Position numbers and translations under genes: made by a program
In this document: piece after piece, positions 20,145 to 30,400 of the stretch
Numbering within the stretch: position 1 is the first letter of the stretch
Layout of the letters: each line of letters opens with the position of its first letter
Notes under the pieces: generated by a model
Seen by the model: only the letters and a program-made list of their open reading frames with translations
What the model was told of the DNA's origin: nothing
The model's database searches: none
Assembly: GCF_011806525.1 (NCBI RefSeq)
Contig: NZ_JAAVKI010000003.1
Span: 434,001-498,000, forward strand
Origin: Thalassospira sp. HF15
GTDB lineage: Bacteria; Pseudomonadota; Alphaproteobacteria; Rhodospirillales; Thalassospiraceae
DNA length: 64,000 bases
Direction of reading: 5' to 3'

Positions 20145-20312
20145 ACAGGTGCTATAAACCGCCATGTCGCGAATGTGACCGGAAAACATGGTCGGGAATC
20201 CGGTGCGGCCCTGCCTTACGGCGTTATGGCCAAGCCCGGAACTGCCCCCGCAACTGTAAGTGCAGAGCAATTTTTCAAGGCTTTTGCGCGAGTCAGGATA
20301 CCGATGATGTTT
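20145..20312 (+). ncRNA. Cobalamin (B12) riboswitch
   Basis: Conserved aptamer blocks appear in order: GGTGC, a stem closed by CCATGT/ACATGG, GGGAATCCGGTGCGG, AAGCCCGGAACTGCCCCCGCAACTGTAAG (20233-20261) and the B12-box-like GAGTCAGGATACC (20290-20302). The following ~130 bases before the start at 20447 would hold the expression platform. Cobalamin riboswitches normally repress B12 synthesis, uptake or B12-independent isozymes. Here it precedes a B12-dependent enzyme, so the sign of control is worth testing. Exact 5' and 3' limits are approximate. Confidence 0.88.
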
Positions 20313-20446
20313 TCTTGGTACGAAATGGGCCGGGCGGGGTGTACCGGGTACTGGGAATCCGTAGTAGAATAAAATTTGGAAGCGTTCCGTGCCCCGACCC
20401 ATATGGAGTCGCAGACAGGCCGGAGCCAACCAAGCCGGGAGAAACC

Positions 20447-22495
20447 ATGTCCGACCCGCTAAAGCTCGCATCAGAATTTCCATCCGCTGATTACGCAAGT
20501 TGGCGCAAGCTTGCCGAAGAGGCGCTTAAAGGCGCGCCGTTCGAAAAGAAACTTGTGACAAACACGCTTGATGGTTTTGCCGTTCAGCCGATCTATACCA
20601 GCGACGATCAGGATGATGCGACCCGGTTGATCCACGAAGTTCTGAATGCCACGGTCGAGCCGCGCGAAACTGTCACCGGCTGGGACATCCGCCAGCTGCA
20701 CACCCATCCCGATCCCAAGGCAACCAACGCCGCGATCCTTGAAGACCTTGAAAATGGCGCGACCTCGGTCACGCTCAAGCTTGATGCCGCTGCACGCAAT
20801 GGCCGGGAAATCAGTTCTGCCGAGGTTGGTGTTGATGGCATCGCCATTCATTGTCTGGCGGATCTCGATGCCGCCCTTGAAGACGTTTATACCAACCTAG
20901 CCACCATCGGGCTTGATGCCGGTGCGGCGGGTGTTCCGGCAGCTGCCCTGTTGGCTGCCCATATTGCAAATTCCGAGGGTGCCGACGAAGCAGCACCGGC
21001 CTTTAACATGGATCCGATTGGCACCCTGGCTACGACCGGCAACCTGCCCTGTGGCGCACAGGATGCGGTTGATCACGCAGCCAATGTTGCGGTTGAGCTG
21101 ATTGATCTGTTCCCGCTGGCGACTGCGATTTCGGTCAATGGGGCCCCTTACTATAATGCCGGTGCCACCGATGGTCAGGAACTCGCATGCCTTCTGGCAA
21201 GCGGGGTGACCTATCTTCGCGCCCTGACCAATACCGGAATGGCGGTTGATCAGGCCGCCGGTGCAATGGTGTTTAACGTCGCCATCGGCACCGACTTCTT
21301 TGCCGGGATCGCCAAGCTGCGCGCCCTTCGCATGATGTGGAGTCGCATCCTTTCGGCATCGGGTGCCGAGGATGCGACAATCACGATCAATGCGGTTTCG
21401 GCCGAAATGGCGATGACCAAGGTTGATCCGTGGGTCAATATGCTGCGCACCACGGTAACCAGCTTTGCTGCCGGTCTTGGCGGGGCGGATAGTGTGACCT
21501 GCTTGCCCTATGACCATCTGATTGGCCTGCCTGATGGCTTTGCGCGGCGCATTGCGCGCAACACCCAACTGATCCTGCAGGAAGAAAGCAACGTGCACCG
21601 GGTCATTGATCCGGCGGGCGGTTCGTGGTTCATTGAAAACCTGACCAAGGAACTGGCGAAAACGGCCTGGTCGAAATTCCAGTCGCTTGAAAAATCGGGC
21701 GGCATTCTAAGTGCACTTGCCAATGGCAGTCTGAAAACCGAGATCGAGACTGTCTGGAACGCACGCGAAAAACGCCTGTCGACGCGCCGTGATCCGCTGA
21801 CCGGTGTTTCGGAATTCCCCAACATTACAGAAGCCAAGGTTGAATGCGAAACACCCGACCTTGAGGCGATCGTTGCTGATGCCAAGTCCCGCCAGACCAA
21901 GTTTGATGGCACGGTCGGCACGACACTTGCGTCCATGATAGAAGCCGCACGTAACGGGGCCACCATCGGCCATATGTTTACCGATCTTTATGGCACCAGT
22001 GCCTCGACACGTATCGGTGCTTTGCCAGCCCATCGCCTTGCCGAAAGTTACGAGGCGCTCCGCAAGCGTTCCGATGCACACAAGGCCAAGACCGGCACCT
22101 TCCCGCAGGTCTTCCTGGCCAATCTTGGCAAGGTCGCCCAGCACACCGCACGCGCGAGTTTTGCGCGCAACTTCTTTGAAGCTGGCGGCGTTGAGGCGAT
22201 CAGCAATAACGGCTTTGCCGATGCGGATGGCGTTGCCAACGCCTTTGCCGAGAGTGGGGCAAAAATCGCCGTTATCTGTGGCTCGGACAAACAATATGCC
22301 GAAATGGCGACAGACGTTGCCAAGGCACTTAAATCCAAGGGTGCCAGCCTTGTTTATCTTGCTGGCAATCCCGGCGATGCCCGATCCGACTACGAGGCTG
22401 CTGGCATTGATGAATTTGTCTTTGTTGGTGCCGATGTGCTTGGCATTTGTGGTACCGCGCTTGATCATCTTCTTGGCGCACAGGGGGAGAAATAA
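20447..22495 (+). CDS. mutA: Methylmalonyl-CoA mutase small subunit
   Basis: A 682-residue beta subunit of the heterodimeric mutase that interconverts methylmalonyl-CoA and succinyl-CoA. The N-terminal TIM-barrel homologue is recognisable ([16 protein letters not shown], then [10 protein letters not shown]). The C-terminal flavodoxin-like domain ([20 protein letters not shown] onward) lacks the cobalt-liganding DxHxxG, as expected for the non-catalytic subunit. The ATG at 20447 has GGGAGAAACC upstream; the frame is open back to 20123 but that part is the riboswitch. mutB follows after two bases. Confidence 0.95.
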   Translation: MSDPLKLASEFPSADYASWRKLAEEALKGAPFEKKLVTNTLDGFAVQPIYTSDDQDDATRLIHEVLNATVEPRETVTGWDIRQLHTHPDPKATNAAILEDLENGATSVTLKLDAAARNGREISSAEVGVDGIAIHCLADLDAALEDVYTNLATIGLDAGAAGVPAAALLAAHIANSEGADEAAPAFNMDPIGTLATTGNLPCGAQDAVDHAANVAVELIDLFPLATAISVNGAPYYNAGATDGQELACLLASGVTYLRALTNTGMAVDQAAGAMVFNVAIGTDFFAGIAKLRALRMMWSRILSASGAEDATITINAVSAEMAMTKVDPWVNMLRTTVTSFAAGLGGADSVTCLPYDHLIGLPDGFARRIARNTQLILQEESNVHRVIDPAGGSWFIENLTKELAKTAWSKFQSLEKSGGILSALANGSLKTEIETVWNAREKRLSTRRDPLTGVSEFPNITEAKVECETPDLEAIVADAKSRQTKFDGTVGTTLASMIEAARNGATIGHMFTDLYGTSASTRIGALPAHRLAESYEALRKRSDAHKAKTGTFPQVFLANLGKVAQHTARASFARNFFEAGGVEAISNNGFADADGVANAFAESGAKIAVICGSDKQYAEMATDVAKALKSKGASLVYLAGNPGDARSDYEAAGIDEFVFVGADVLGICGTALDHLLGAQGEK

Positions 22496-22497
22496 CC

Positions 22498-24651
22498 ATG
22501 ACCCGCATTCCTGATTTCTCTGACCTGCCACTGTTTGATGGCGCTTCTGCCGGGGCCAAAGACCCGTTTGACAGCACGCCTTGGACGACGCCTGAAGGGA
22601 TCGATGTCAAATCATCCTATGGCCCCAAGGATCTGGATGGCATTGATCACCTGGGTACCATGCCGGGCATGCCGCCATTTTTGCGTGGCCCCTATCCGAC
22701 CATGTATGTGCAGCGTCCCTGGACGATCCGCCAATATGCCGGGTTCTCCACCGCCGAAGAATCCAACGCGTTCTATCGTCGCAACCTGGCTGCTGGTCAA
22801 AAAGGCCTTTCGATTGCCTTCGACCTTGCCACCCACCGTGGCTATGACAGTGATCATCCGCGTGTGGCCGGTGATGTCGGCATGGCCGGTGTGGCGATTG
22901 ACAGCATCTATGATATGCGAACCCTTTTTGATGGCATTCCGCTTGATGAAATGTCGGTTTCCATGACCATGAATGGCGCGGTGTTGCCTGTCATGGCGCT
23001 TTATATTGCGGCGGCTGAAGAACAGGGTGTGAAGCACGAACAGCTTTCGGGCACCATTCAGAACGACATCCTCAAAGAATTCATGGTGCGCAACACCTAT
23101 ATCTATCCGCCGAAACCCTCGATGCGGATCATTTCGGACATCTTTGCCTTTACCTCGCAAAACATGCCGAAATTCAACTCGATCTCGATTTCCGGCTATC
23201 ACATGCAGGAAGCAGGGGCGACCGCCGATCTTGAGTTGGCCTATACGCTGGCCGATGGCATCGAATATGCCCGGGCTGGTCAGGCCGCTGGCCTTCCGAT
23301 TGATAAATTCGCGCCGCGTCTGTCGTTCTTCTGGGCGATTGGCATGAACTTCTTCATGGAAATCGCCAAAATGCGCGCGGCCCGCATGATCTGGGCCAAG
23401 CTGATCAAACAATTCGATCCGCAGAACCCGAAATCATTGTCTTTGCGCACACACAGCCAGACATCGGGCTGGTCGCTGACAGCCCAGGACGTGTTTAACA
23501 ACGTCATCCGGACTTGTGTTGAGGCGATGGCATCAACGCAAGGCCACACCCAGTCGCTGCATACCAATGCACTGGATGAGGCATTGGCATTGCCGACCGA
23601 TTTCTCGGCCCGGATTGCACGTAATACGCAGCTTTTCCTGCAACAGGAAAGCGGCACCACCAATGTCATCGATCCGTGGGGTGGTTCGTACTATGTCGAA
23701 CGCCTGACACGCGATCTGGCCGAAAAGGCATGGGCCCATATCGCCGAGGTCGAAGAACAGGGCGGCATGGCCAAGGCGATTGAAGCCGGCATTCCGAAAA
23801 TGCGCATCGAAGAAGCAGCTGCCCGCACGCAGGCCCGGATCGATAGCGGCCGCCAAAGCCTTGTCGGTGTGAACAAATACCGTGTCACCGATGATCGCCC
23901 GGTTGATGTGCTTCAGGTCGATAACGCCGAAGTCCGCCGTCAGCAGATCGCCAAACTTGAACGTCTGCGGGCCGAGCGAGACAACCCTGCTGTTGAAAGT
24001 GCCCTGACTGCACTGACCAATGCGGCCGATGGTGGCAATGGCAACCTGCTTGAACTGGCTGTCGAAGCCGCGCGTGCCAAATGTACGGTTGGCGAGATTT
24101 CCGATGCGCTTGAAAAGGTCTATGGCCGTCATCAGGCCGTGATCCGATCCATCTCGGGTGTTTATAAAACAGAAGTCGGTGCGGATAATGAGGCGCTGGC
24201 CAAGGTCGATCGCCTGATCACAACGTTTGAAGAAAATGAAGGTCGCCGTCCGCGTATCCTGATCGCAAAGATGGGTCAGGATGGTCATGACCGTGGTCAG
24301 AAGGTGATTGCAACTGCCTTTGCCGATCTTGGCTTTGATGTCGATATTGGCCCGCTGTTCCAGACCCCGGAAGAAGCCGCCAAGCAGGCGGTCGAAAACG
24401 ATGTTCATATCGTCGGTGCAAGTTCGCTTGCCGCCGGTCACCTGACCCTTGTACCGCAGCTTCGCGCCGAGCTCGATAAACTCGGTCGTGATGACATCAT
24501 GATTGTTGCCGGTGGCGTGATCCCGCCGCAGGACTTCGACAAACTGTTCGAAGCCGGGGCAGAGGCGATCTTCCCGCCCGGAACGGTCATTGCCGAAGCC
24601 GCAGGCGACCTGCTAGAAAAGCTTAATCAGTCTGGTGAGGAAGCGGCTTAA
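22498..24651 (+). CDS. mutB: Methylmalonyl-CoA mutase large (catalytic) subunit
   Basis: The 717-residue alpha subunit carries the active site and adenosylcobalamin. The CoA/substrate segment [20 protein letters not shown] lies near the N-terminus of the TIM barrel, and the B12-binding motif [17 protein letters not shown] puts the cobalt-ligand His near residue 597, followed by [13 protein letters not shown] and MIVAGGVIP. Length and architecture are normal. It forms an operon with mutA and meaB and acts at the end of propionyl-CoA oxidation (or in the reverse direction for propionyl-CoA supply). The carboxylase and epimerase are not in this window. Confidence 0.97.
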   Translation: MTRIPDFSDLPLFDGASAGAKDPFDSTPWTTPEGIDVKSSYGPKDLDGIDHLGTMPGMPPFLRGPYPTMYVQRPWTIRQYAGFSTAEESNAFYRRNLAAGQKGLSIAFDLATHRGYDSDHPRVAGDVGMAGVAIDSIYDMRTLFDGIPLDEMSVSMTMNGAVLPVMALYIAAAEEQGVKHEQLSGTIQNDILKEFMVRNTYIYPPKPSMRIISDIFAFTSQNMPKFNSISISGYHMQEAGATADLELAYTLADGIEYARAGQAAGLPIDKFAPRLSFFWAIGMNFFMEIAKMRAARMIWAKLIKQFDPQNPKSLSLRTHSQTSGWSLTAQDVFNNVIRTCVEAMASTQGHTQSLHTNALDEALALPTDFSARIARNTQLFLQQESGTTNVIDPWGGSYYVERLTRDLAEKAWAHIAEVEEQGGMAKAIEAGIPKMRIEEAAARTQARIDSGRQSLVGVNKYRVTDDRPVDVLQVDNAEVRRQQIAKLERLRAERDNPAVESALTALTNAADGGNGNLLELAVEAARAKCTVGEISDALEKVYGRHQAVIRSISGVYKTEVGADNEALAKVDRLITTFEENEGRRPRILIAKMGQDGHDRGQKVIATAFADLGFDVDIGPLFQTPEEAAKQAVENDVHIVGASSLAAGHLTLVPQLRAELDKLGRDDIMIVAGGVIPPQDFDKLFEAGAEAIFPPGTVIAEAAGDLLEKLNQSGEEAA

Positions 24652-24719
24652 CGGCCCCTTCCTGTCAAGGCTCAACGCTTTGCTGGCATGGATAATTTGC
24701 CAAATTCAAGGAACGCCTG

Positions 24720-25775
24720 GTGAAAGAAACACTGCGCACCATACCTGCAGGATCGGGCGGCACAGTCAGCCCGCGCAAGGCCGTGCGCAGGCGTGTGCTT
24801 TCGACCGATGAAATCGTTGAAGGTGTTCTGGCAGGCGACCGCACCATTCTGTCACGCGCGATCACCCTGGTCGAAAGCCGCAATCCCAAACATTTCGAAC
24901 AGGCGCAGGCGGTTCTGGCCGAATTGATGCCCAAAACGGGCGGATCGCAGCGCATCGGGATTACCGGTGTGCCCGGTGTGGGCAAATCAACCTTTATCGA
25001 GGCGTTTGGCAAAAACCTGACCAAGGCAGGCAAAAAAGTCGCCGTGCTGGCGGTTGATCCAACCAGTGCACGATCCGGCGGGTCCATTCTGGGGGATAAG
25101 ACCCGGATGAACGAACTGTCGATCGATCCCAATGCCTATATCCGCCCTTCACCCAGCAGCGGCTATCTGGGCGGGGTCAATCGCATGACGCGTGAGACCA
25201 TCCTGCTGTGTGAGGCTGCCGGTTTTGATGTGGTTCTGGTCGAAACTGTTGGGGCCGGGCAAAGCGAAACCATGGTCGCCCAGATGACGGACTTTTTCCT
25301 TGTCCTCATGTTGCCCGGTGCGGGGGATGAGCTTCAGGGCATCAAGAAAGGCGTTCTTGAAATTGCCGATCTGATCGCGGTTAACAAGGCCGATGCCGAC
25401 CCGGCAAAGGCGCGCGAAGCCAAACGTGAGTATTCCTCAGCTTTGCGGATTATGCAGCCAAGCAGCAAACATTGGCGGCCGCAATCCGTGATGGTTTCAG
25501 CCCTGATCAATGACGGGCTTGATAACATCTGGGATCTGATCAACCAGCATCGCACCGTGATGGAAAAGGAAGGCGAATTTGCCGCCAAGCGGGCCCGTCA
25601 GCAACATGACTGGATGTGGACCATGTTGCGTGACCGGTTGCTTGAGACCTTTACCGCCCGCGATGACGTCGCAAGCCGAATTAAGGCACTTGAATCTGAA
25701 GTCCTTTCAGGCACGACCAACCCGACTGCCGCAGTCGAGGACTTGCTGAGCCTGATCAAGACTGTCGCGAAATAG
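24720..25775 (+). CDS. meaB: MeaB-type GTPase chaperone of methylmalonyl-CoA mutase
   Basis: A 351-residue G3E-family GTPase (MeaB/ArgK) that gates cofactor loading and protects the mutase from inactivation. Walker A is GVPGVGKS (residues 83-90). Also visible are VLAVDPTSARSGGSILGDKTRM, VLVETVGAGQSE and the base-recognition motif NKAD. The start is a GTG with AAGGAAC upstream. It lies 68 bases after mutB and ends at a terminator shared with the small gene on the other strand. Confidence 0.95.
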   Translation: MKETLRTIPAGSGGTVSPRKAVRRRVLSTDEIVEGVLAGDRTILSRAITLVESRNPKHFEQAQAVLAELMPKTGGSQRIGITGVPGVGKSTFIEAFGKNLTKAGKKVAVLAVDPTSARSGGSILGDKTRMNELSIDPNAYIRPSPSSGYLGGVNRMTRETILLCEAAGFDVVLVETVGAGQSETMVAQMTDFFLVLMLPGAGDELQGIKKGVLEIADLIAVNKADADPAKAREAKREYSSALRIMQPSSKHWRPQSVMVSALINDGLDNIWDLINQHRTVMEKEGEFAAKRARQQHDWMWTMLRDRLLETFTARDDVASRIKALESEVLSGTTNPTAAVEDLLSLIKTVAK

Positions 25776-25783
25776 GCAAAACA

Positions 25784-25813
25784 AAAGGCCGCACGCGGAA
25801 CGGTACGGCCTTT
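25784..25813. terminator. Terminator between meaB and the convergent small gene
   Basis: AAAGGCCG (25784-25791) and CGGCCTTT (25806-25813) with a 14-base loop. The T-tract is short. Confidence 0.75.
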
Positions 25814-25836
25814 GACTTCTGAATGGTACGCTGAGC

Positions 25837-25989
25837 TTACTTGTTTTCAGCGGCTTTCAGCTTTTCCTTCAGGACTTTCAGCTTTTCGACCGCATCGTTG
25901 ATTTCCTGATCAAGATGCTTGAGGCCTTCGCGCTTTTCGGTCGGCACGGATTCGAGCTCATCCAGGGCTTTTTCTACGATATACAGCAT
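25837..25989 (-). CDS. Small charged helical protein, 50 residues
   Basis: A short gene supported by a perfect AAGGAGG eight bases before the ATG at 25989. The 50-residue product begins MLYIVEKALDELE and ends EKLKAAENK. It is almost wholly helical, rich in Glu and Lys, with Leu/Val spacing (AVEKLKVLKEKLK) typical of a coiled coil. There is no cysteine or membrane segment. It has its own promoter-like sequence overlapped by an inverted repeat and shares a terminator with meaB. I do not recognise a family; an oligomerising or partner-binding role is inference. Confidence 0.72.
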   Translation of the reverse strand: MLYIVEKALDELESVPTEKREGLKHLDQEINDAVEKLKVLKEKLKAAENK

Positions 25990-26034
25990 CCCACGATCCT
26001 CCTTATTTTGATATCGGCGACGTCATATTGGCAA

Positions 26035-26095
26035 GCTTGGTGCCTCTGACATTCACGTGGGTAATGATATAGCACCAAGCGATGCATAAATTCAA
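26035..26095 (-). promoter_or_regulatory. Promoter and operator-like palindrome of the 50-residue gene
   Basis: On the minus strand TTGAAT (26090-26095) and TATATC (26066-26071) are 18 bases apart. A perfect 9-base inverted repeat, GCTTGGTGC / GCACCAAGC, has one arm (26072-26080) filling the spacer next to the -10 and the other (26035-26043) in the early leader, with 28 bases between. This is a classic repressor-operator layout. The rest of the gap to 26323 shows nothing I can support. Confidence 0.5.
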
Positions 26096-26323
26096 AGACA
26101 TGGATCAAGATTAACCCGAAAGTATCAGCAAGCGGTCTGTTCAAGACCCTCCTTGAGCACCTGAAAGCCTTCAGAAGTTGTCCGAAAAACCTGATCAAGG
26201 CCGGAGAAATTTTCGCGGCCTGCGTGCGCAACGGCAAGGCTGATCTGTGATTTTTCACCGACAGGTTTGGTCCATTTATGCTAAAAGCCGCCAACTGATT
26301 TTCTAAAACCGGAATTGATCGCG

Positions 26324-27322
26324 ATGACGCATCTGGTGCTCGCACCAATGGAAGGACTTGTTGACTGGCGCGTTCGGCAATTGCTGAGCGCGACCGGCGG
26401 GTTTGACCTGTGCGTCACCGAGTTTATCCGCGTATCGCAAAACCTGTTTCCCGCCCATGTGTTTCATCGCTATTGCCCGGAACTCCTGAACGGTGGCAAG
26501 ACCCTGTCGGGTGTGCCGGTTCTGGTTCAGTTGATGGGTCATGATCCCGAACTGATGGGCGAAAATGCCGTTGTCGCGGTTGAGCTTGGCGCACCGGGGA
26601 TTGATATCAATTTCGGCTGCCCGTCCAAGACGGTGAACAAACGCGAAGCCGGTGCATCGCTTTTGAAATGCCCGGAAAACCTTTATGAAATCGTATCGGC
26701 CGTGCGCCGTGCTGTGCCGGACCACATCCCGGTCAGTGCGAAGGTCCGCCTTGGCTACTCCGACAAGGAGATGTTCCTTGAAATCGCACGCGCGGTTGAA
26801 GCCGGTGGTGCGCAGCATCTGACCGTGCATGCGCGTACCAAGATGGAAGGTTATAAACCGCCGGCGCACTGGGAGTACCTCGCACGCATCCGCGAGGCGA
26901 TTTCGATTGGCATGACCGGCAATGGTGAAATCTGGGATGTTGCGGATTATCAGAAATGCCGCGATATTTCGGGCTGCGACAGCTTTATGATCGGACGCGG
27001 CGCCATCGCCGCCCCAGACCTTGCCACCCGTATCAAGGCGTTTGACGGTGGTACGCACCTGCCCAGGGAAAGCTGGGCAGATGTTCTTGCCAAGCTGCTT
27101 TCCTATTGCGATTTGATGGCAGAGGACGGCGCATCGGAAAACCATCAGGCCGGGCGCATCAAGCAATGGATGGCCCTGATTCGCAAAAGCCACCCGCAAG
27201 GGGCGCAATGCTTTGAAGAGATCAAACGCATTCGCGCGATTGACGAGCTGCGCACCAAGCTGCAGCACGACATGTCATTACCGGAAAACCAACGGACAAT
27301 TGATCTGATAGCTGCCGAGTAG
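26324..27322 (+). CDS. tRNA-dihydrouridine synthase (Dus family, DusC-like)
   Basis: A 332-residue FMN enzyme that reduces uridine to dihydrouridine in tRNA using NADPH. Landmarks: N-terminal LVLAPMEGLVDWRVRQLL, the catalytic-Cys segment DINFGCPSKTVNKREAGASLL, AKVRLGYSD, TVHARTKMEGYKPPAHWEY and the FMN-phosphate segment GNGEIWD...FMIGRGAIAAP. The APMEG start and length look most like DusC (U16), but specificity among Dus enzymes is not certain from sequence alone. I use the ATG at 26324; a TTG nine bases earlier is possible. It is monocistronic with a strong terminator. Confidence 0.92.
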   Translation: MTHLVLAPMEGLVDWRVRQLLSATGGFDLCVTEFIRVSQNLFPAHVFHRYCPELLNGGKTLSGVPVLVQLMGHDPELMGENAVVAVELGAPGIDINFGCPSKTVNKREAGASLLKCPENLYEIVSAVRRAVPDHIPVSAKVRLGYSDKEMFLEIARAVEAGGAQHLTVHARTKMEGYKPPAHWEYLARIREAISIGMTGNGEIWDVADYQKCRDISGCDSFMIGRGAIAAPDLATRIKAFDGGTHLPRESWADVLAKLLSYCDLMAEDGASENHQAGRIKQWMALIRKSHPQGAQCFEEIKRIRAIDELRTKLQHDMSLPENQRTIDLIAAE

Positions 27323-27350
27323 ACAGTTATTTCAACGAAAACTCAAAAAT

Positions 27351-27380
27351 AAAACGGGCGGTTACCATAACCGCCCGTTT
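27351..27380. terminator. Bidirectional terminator, dus / giant RTX gene
   Basis: AAAACGGGCGGTT pairs with AACCGCCCGTTTT around a 5-base loop, with a T-run continuing beyond 27380. It lies between the stops at 27322 and 27409. Confidence 0.92.
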
Positions 27381-27408
27381 TTTGTTCGTTCAACCTGTCA
27401 GGTATTGA

Positions 27409-30400
27409 TCAGGTACCAAAGCCAAAGTCATCGGCATCCAGATCATCCGGGTCATCAACACCCATCAGGGTGACAGAGGCATCATTGCCAAGTTCGATAA
27501 CGACATTGCCATCGGTATCAAGATGCATGTCATTCAGGACCTGGTTGAAGTTGTTGTAGTTCCACTCCGACAGATCGATGATGTCTTCGCCCGGCGTGAA
27601 ATCGGTAATGATGTCATGCCCATCGGCCTTGCCGATCTGGAAGGTATCCCAGCCGGTGCCACCGGTCAGGGTGTCATCCCCGGCACTGCCATAAAGATGG
27701 TCATCGCCAGAACCACCCAGCAACAGGTCATCCCCGGCATTACCCCACAGCGTATCGTTGCCCGCACCACCATCAAGGGTGACGTCGCCATAGCTCTCCG
27801 TCTCGCTGGTCAGATCAATGATGTCATTGCCGTCACCGGCTTCGATCACTTCGACGCCGCTGATCCGAACCGTGGCGTCACCGTCGCTGATGTCGTCATC
27901 AAGGAACAGGGCATCATTGCCGCTGGTCATTTTCAGGGTGTCGACACCATCGCCACCGATAAAGACATCGTTCGACTGATTATAGCCGCCCAGATTGACG
28001 GTATCGCCTGTACCAGAATCACCGCCATCATTGTGCCCCCAGCCATTGCCGTGGAAATGATGATGACCCCAGCCACTGTCATTCTGATGACCATCTTCGC
28101 CAGGTGAACCTTTGTTCACCGCGTACCAGTTATTGTCCCAGACACCATCAGCGTTGTACTGCAGGACATCATCACCGGCACCGCCATTCAGAACGTCCTC
28201 ACCAGCACCGCCGCCGATCGTATCAGCACCCGAACCACCCCACAGGGTGTCGTTGCCAGCACCACCGTCAATGACGTCATCGCCCGCGTTGCTCCAGACG
28301 ATATCATCGCCGGTGCCACCCAGAACCGTGACGTCGCCATAAGACAGCGTGTCGCTGGTCAGGTCGATGATGTCATCACCGTTGCCGGCATCGATGACTT
28401 CGACGTTGGAAATGCGCGGGCTGGTGCCCGGATCAGTCAGTCGATCTTCAAGGAACAGGGCATCGTTGCCGCTGGTCATGGCCAGCGTATCGGTGCCCGA
28501 ACCACCATCAATGATATCCTCGGAACGGGTATAGCCGGAAAGATTGATCTGTTCGTTGGTGCCATCCATGCCCGGATCGCCAACGTTTTTCGCAGCATAG
28601 CTGCCGGTCCAGTTCGCATCTTTCTGATATTCGATGTAATCGTCGCCAGCACCGGCATCGATCAGGTCGGAACCCTTGCCGCCATTGATGCTGTCATTGC
28701 CATCACCGCCCCAGATGGTGTCATCCCCGTCATCACCGCCAAGGATGTCATTGCCATCAAGACCAGACAGCAGGTTCGCGCCGTCATCACCGAACAGGTA
28801 ATCGTTAAAGTCCGAACCGATCAGATCCTCGATCGAGCTCAGCTTGTCATTGCCGTTGCTGCTGCTTGCCGTGCCGCTTTCAAGGCTTGCGGCAACGGCT
28901 GTGGTCGAGTTGGCATAGCTTGCGGTATCACGACCAGCGCCACCGACAAGGCTGTCATGGCCAGCACCACCCATCAGGGTGTCATTGCCTGCATCGCCAT
29001 ACAGTTTGTCGTCGCCATTGCCGCCTTCGATGGTGTCATTGCCATCGCCGCCATAAAGACGGTCGTTGTTTTCACCACCATCAATCACGTCGTTGCCAGC
29101 ACCGCCAAGGATGCTGTCATCGCCGGTGCCGCCATTGATGGTGTCGTTGCCAGCTTCGCCATACAGCTTGTCCTGACCCTGACCACCAGTAAGGGTATCG
29201 GCACCTTCGCCACCCCAAACACGGTCGTCACCCGATCCACCATCAAGGGTATCATCGCCGATACCGCCCGTGACGCTGTCCTGACCACTGCCGCCTTCGA
29301 TCAGGTCATTGCCCGCATCACCCGAAAGCGTGTCATCGCCGTCACCACCATAGAGGCTGTCATTACCGTCCATGCCAGTGATGGTGTCCTGACCATTCAG
29401 GCCATAGACGGTGTCATCACCCGACAGGGCTGCAATCGTGTCATTGTTGCTGGTGCCATAGAGCAGATCATCATTTGGCGTCGGACCGGATGTGGACTGT
29501 TCGATACCAACAAACATGTCGGCATCAAGCTGGCTCATCGAGACACCGACAAGCGTGAGCGTGCCCTGACCATTGAGGTTGATCACGGTGTCATTGCCGA
29601 CCTGGGTCATCTGGTCTTGCAGATCATCCCAGTCATCAATGTCGAGCGCGGCCAGATTGATCTTGTCTTCATTGGCGTTGAAGTCGGTAACGACCTTGTC
29701 GCCGGAATTGTTGGAAACAATGATTTCATCTGCGCCCGAACCACCGGTGTAGGTATCATCACCCGCACCACCATCAAGCGTATCATTGCCCGATCCACCC
29801 AGCAGGGTATCGGTGCCGTCGGTTCCGGTCAGGGTGTCATTACCGGCACCACCATCCATCAGGTCATTGCCATTGCCACCCGACAGGACGTCATCGCCGT
29901 CACCACCGAGAAGCGTGTCGTCACCATCACCACCTGCGAGCATGTCATTGCCGATGCCGCCATCAAGGGTGTCATTGCCAGCGTCCCCGGACAGCAGGTC
30001 ATTGCCTGCACCACCGGCGATGCTGTCATTGTCATCACCGCCATAGATAACGTCGTCGCCGCCTTCGCCATCCAGCGAGTCATTACCGGCAGAGCCATAA
30101 ATGGTGTCGGTTTCGTCGCCACCGGTGATGGTGTCGTCACCTTCCATGCCGTCGATGTAATCATCGCCGCCGCCGCCATCCATGACGTCGTCACCGGCAT
30201 GACCGATCAGGGTATCGTCACCACCATTCCCGGCAATGACATCGTTGCCTTCATTGCCTTCGAGACTGTCATTGCCATCACCGCCGGAAATGACATCTTC
30301 ACCGCTACCGCCCGTGATGGTGTCATCACCAGCGCCGCCCGAAAGCGTGTCATTGCCGTCCATGCCATTGAGGGTGTCATTACCGGCACCACCATCGACA

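Noticed and set aside
25974..26348. 124-codon minus-strand frame across the small-gene promoter
   Set aside because: It runs through the promoter/palindrome and out of frame with the 50-residue gene, which has the better start signals.
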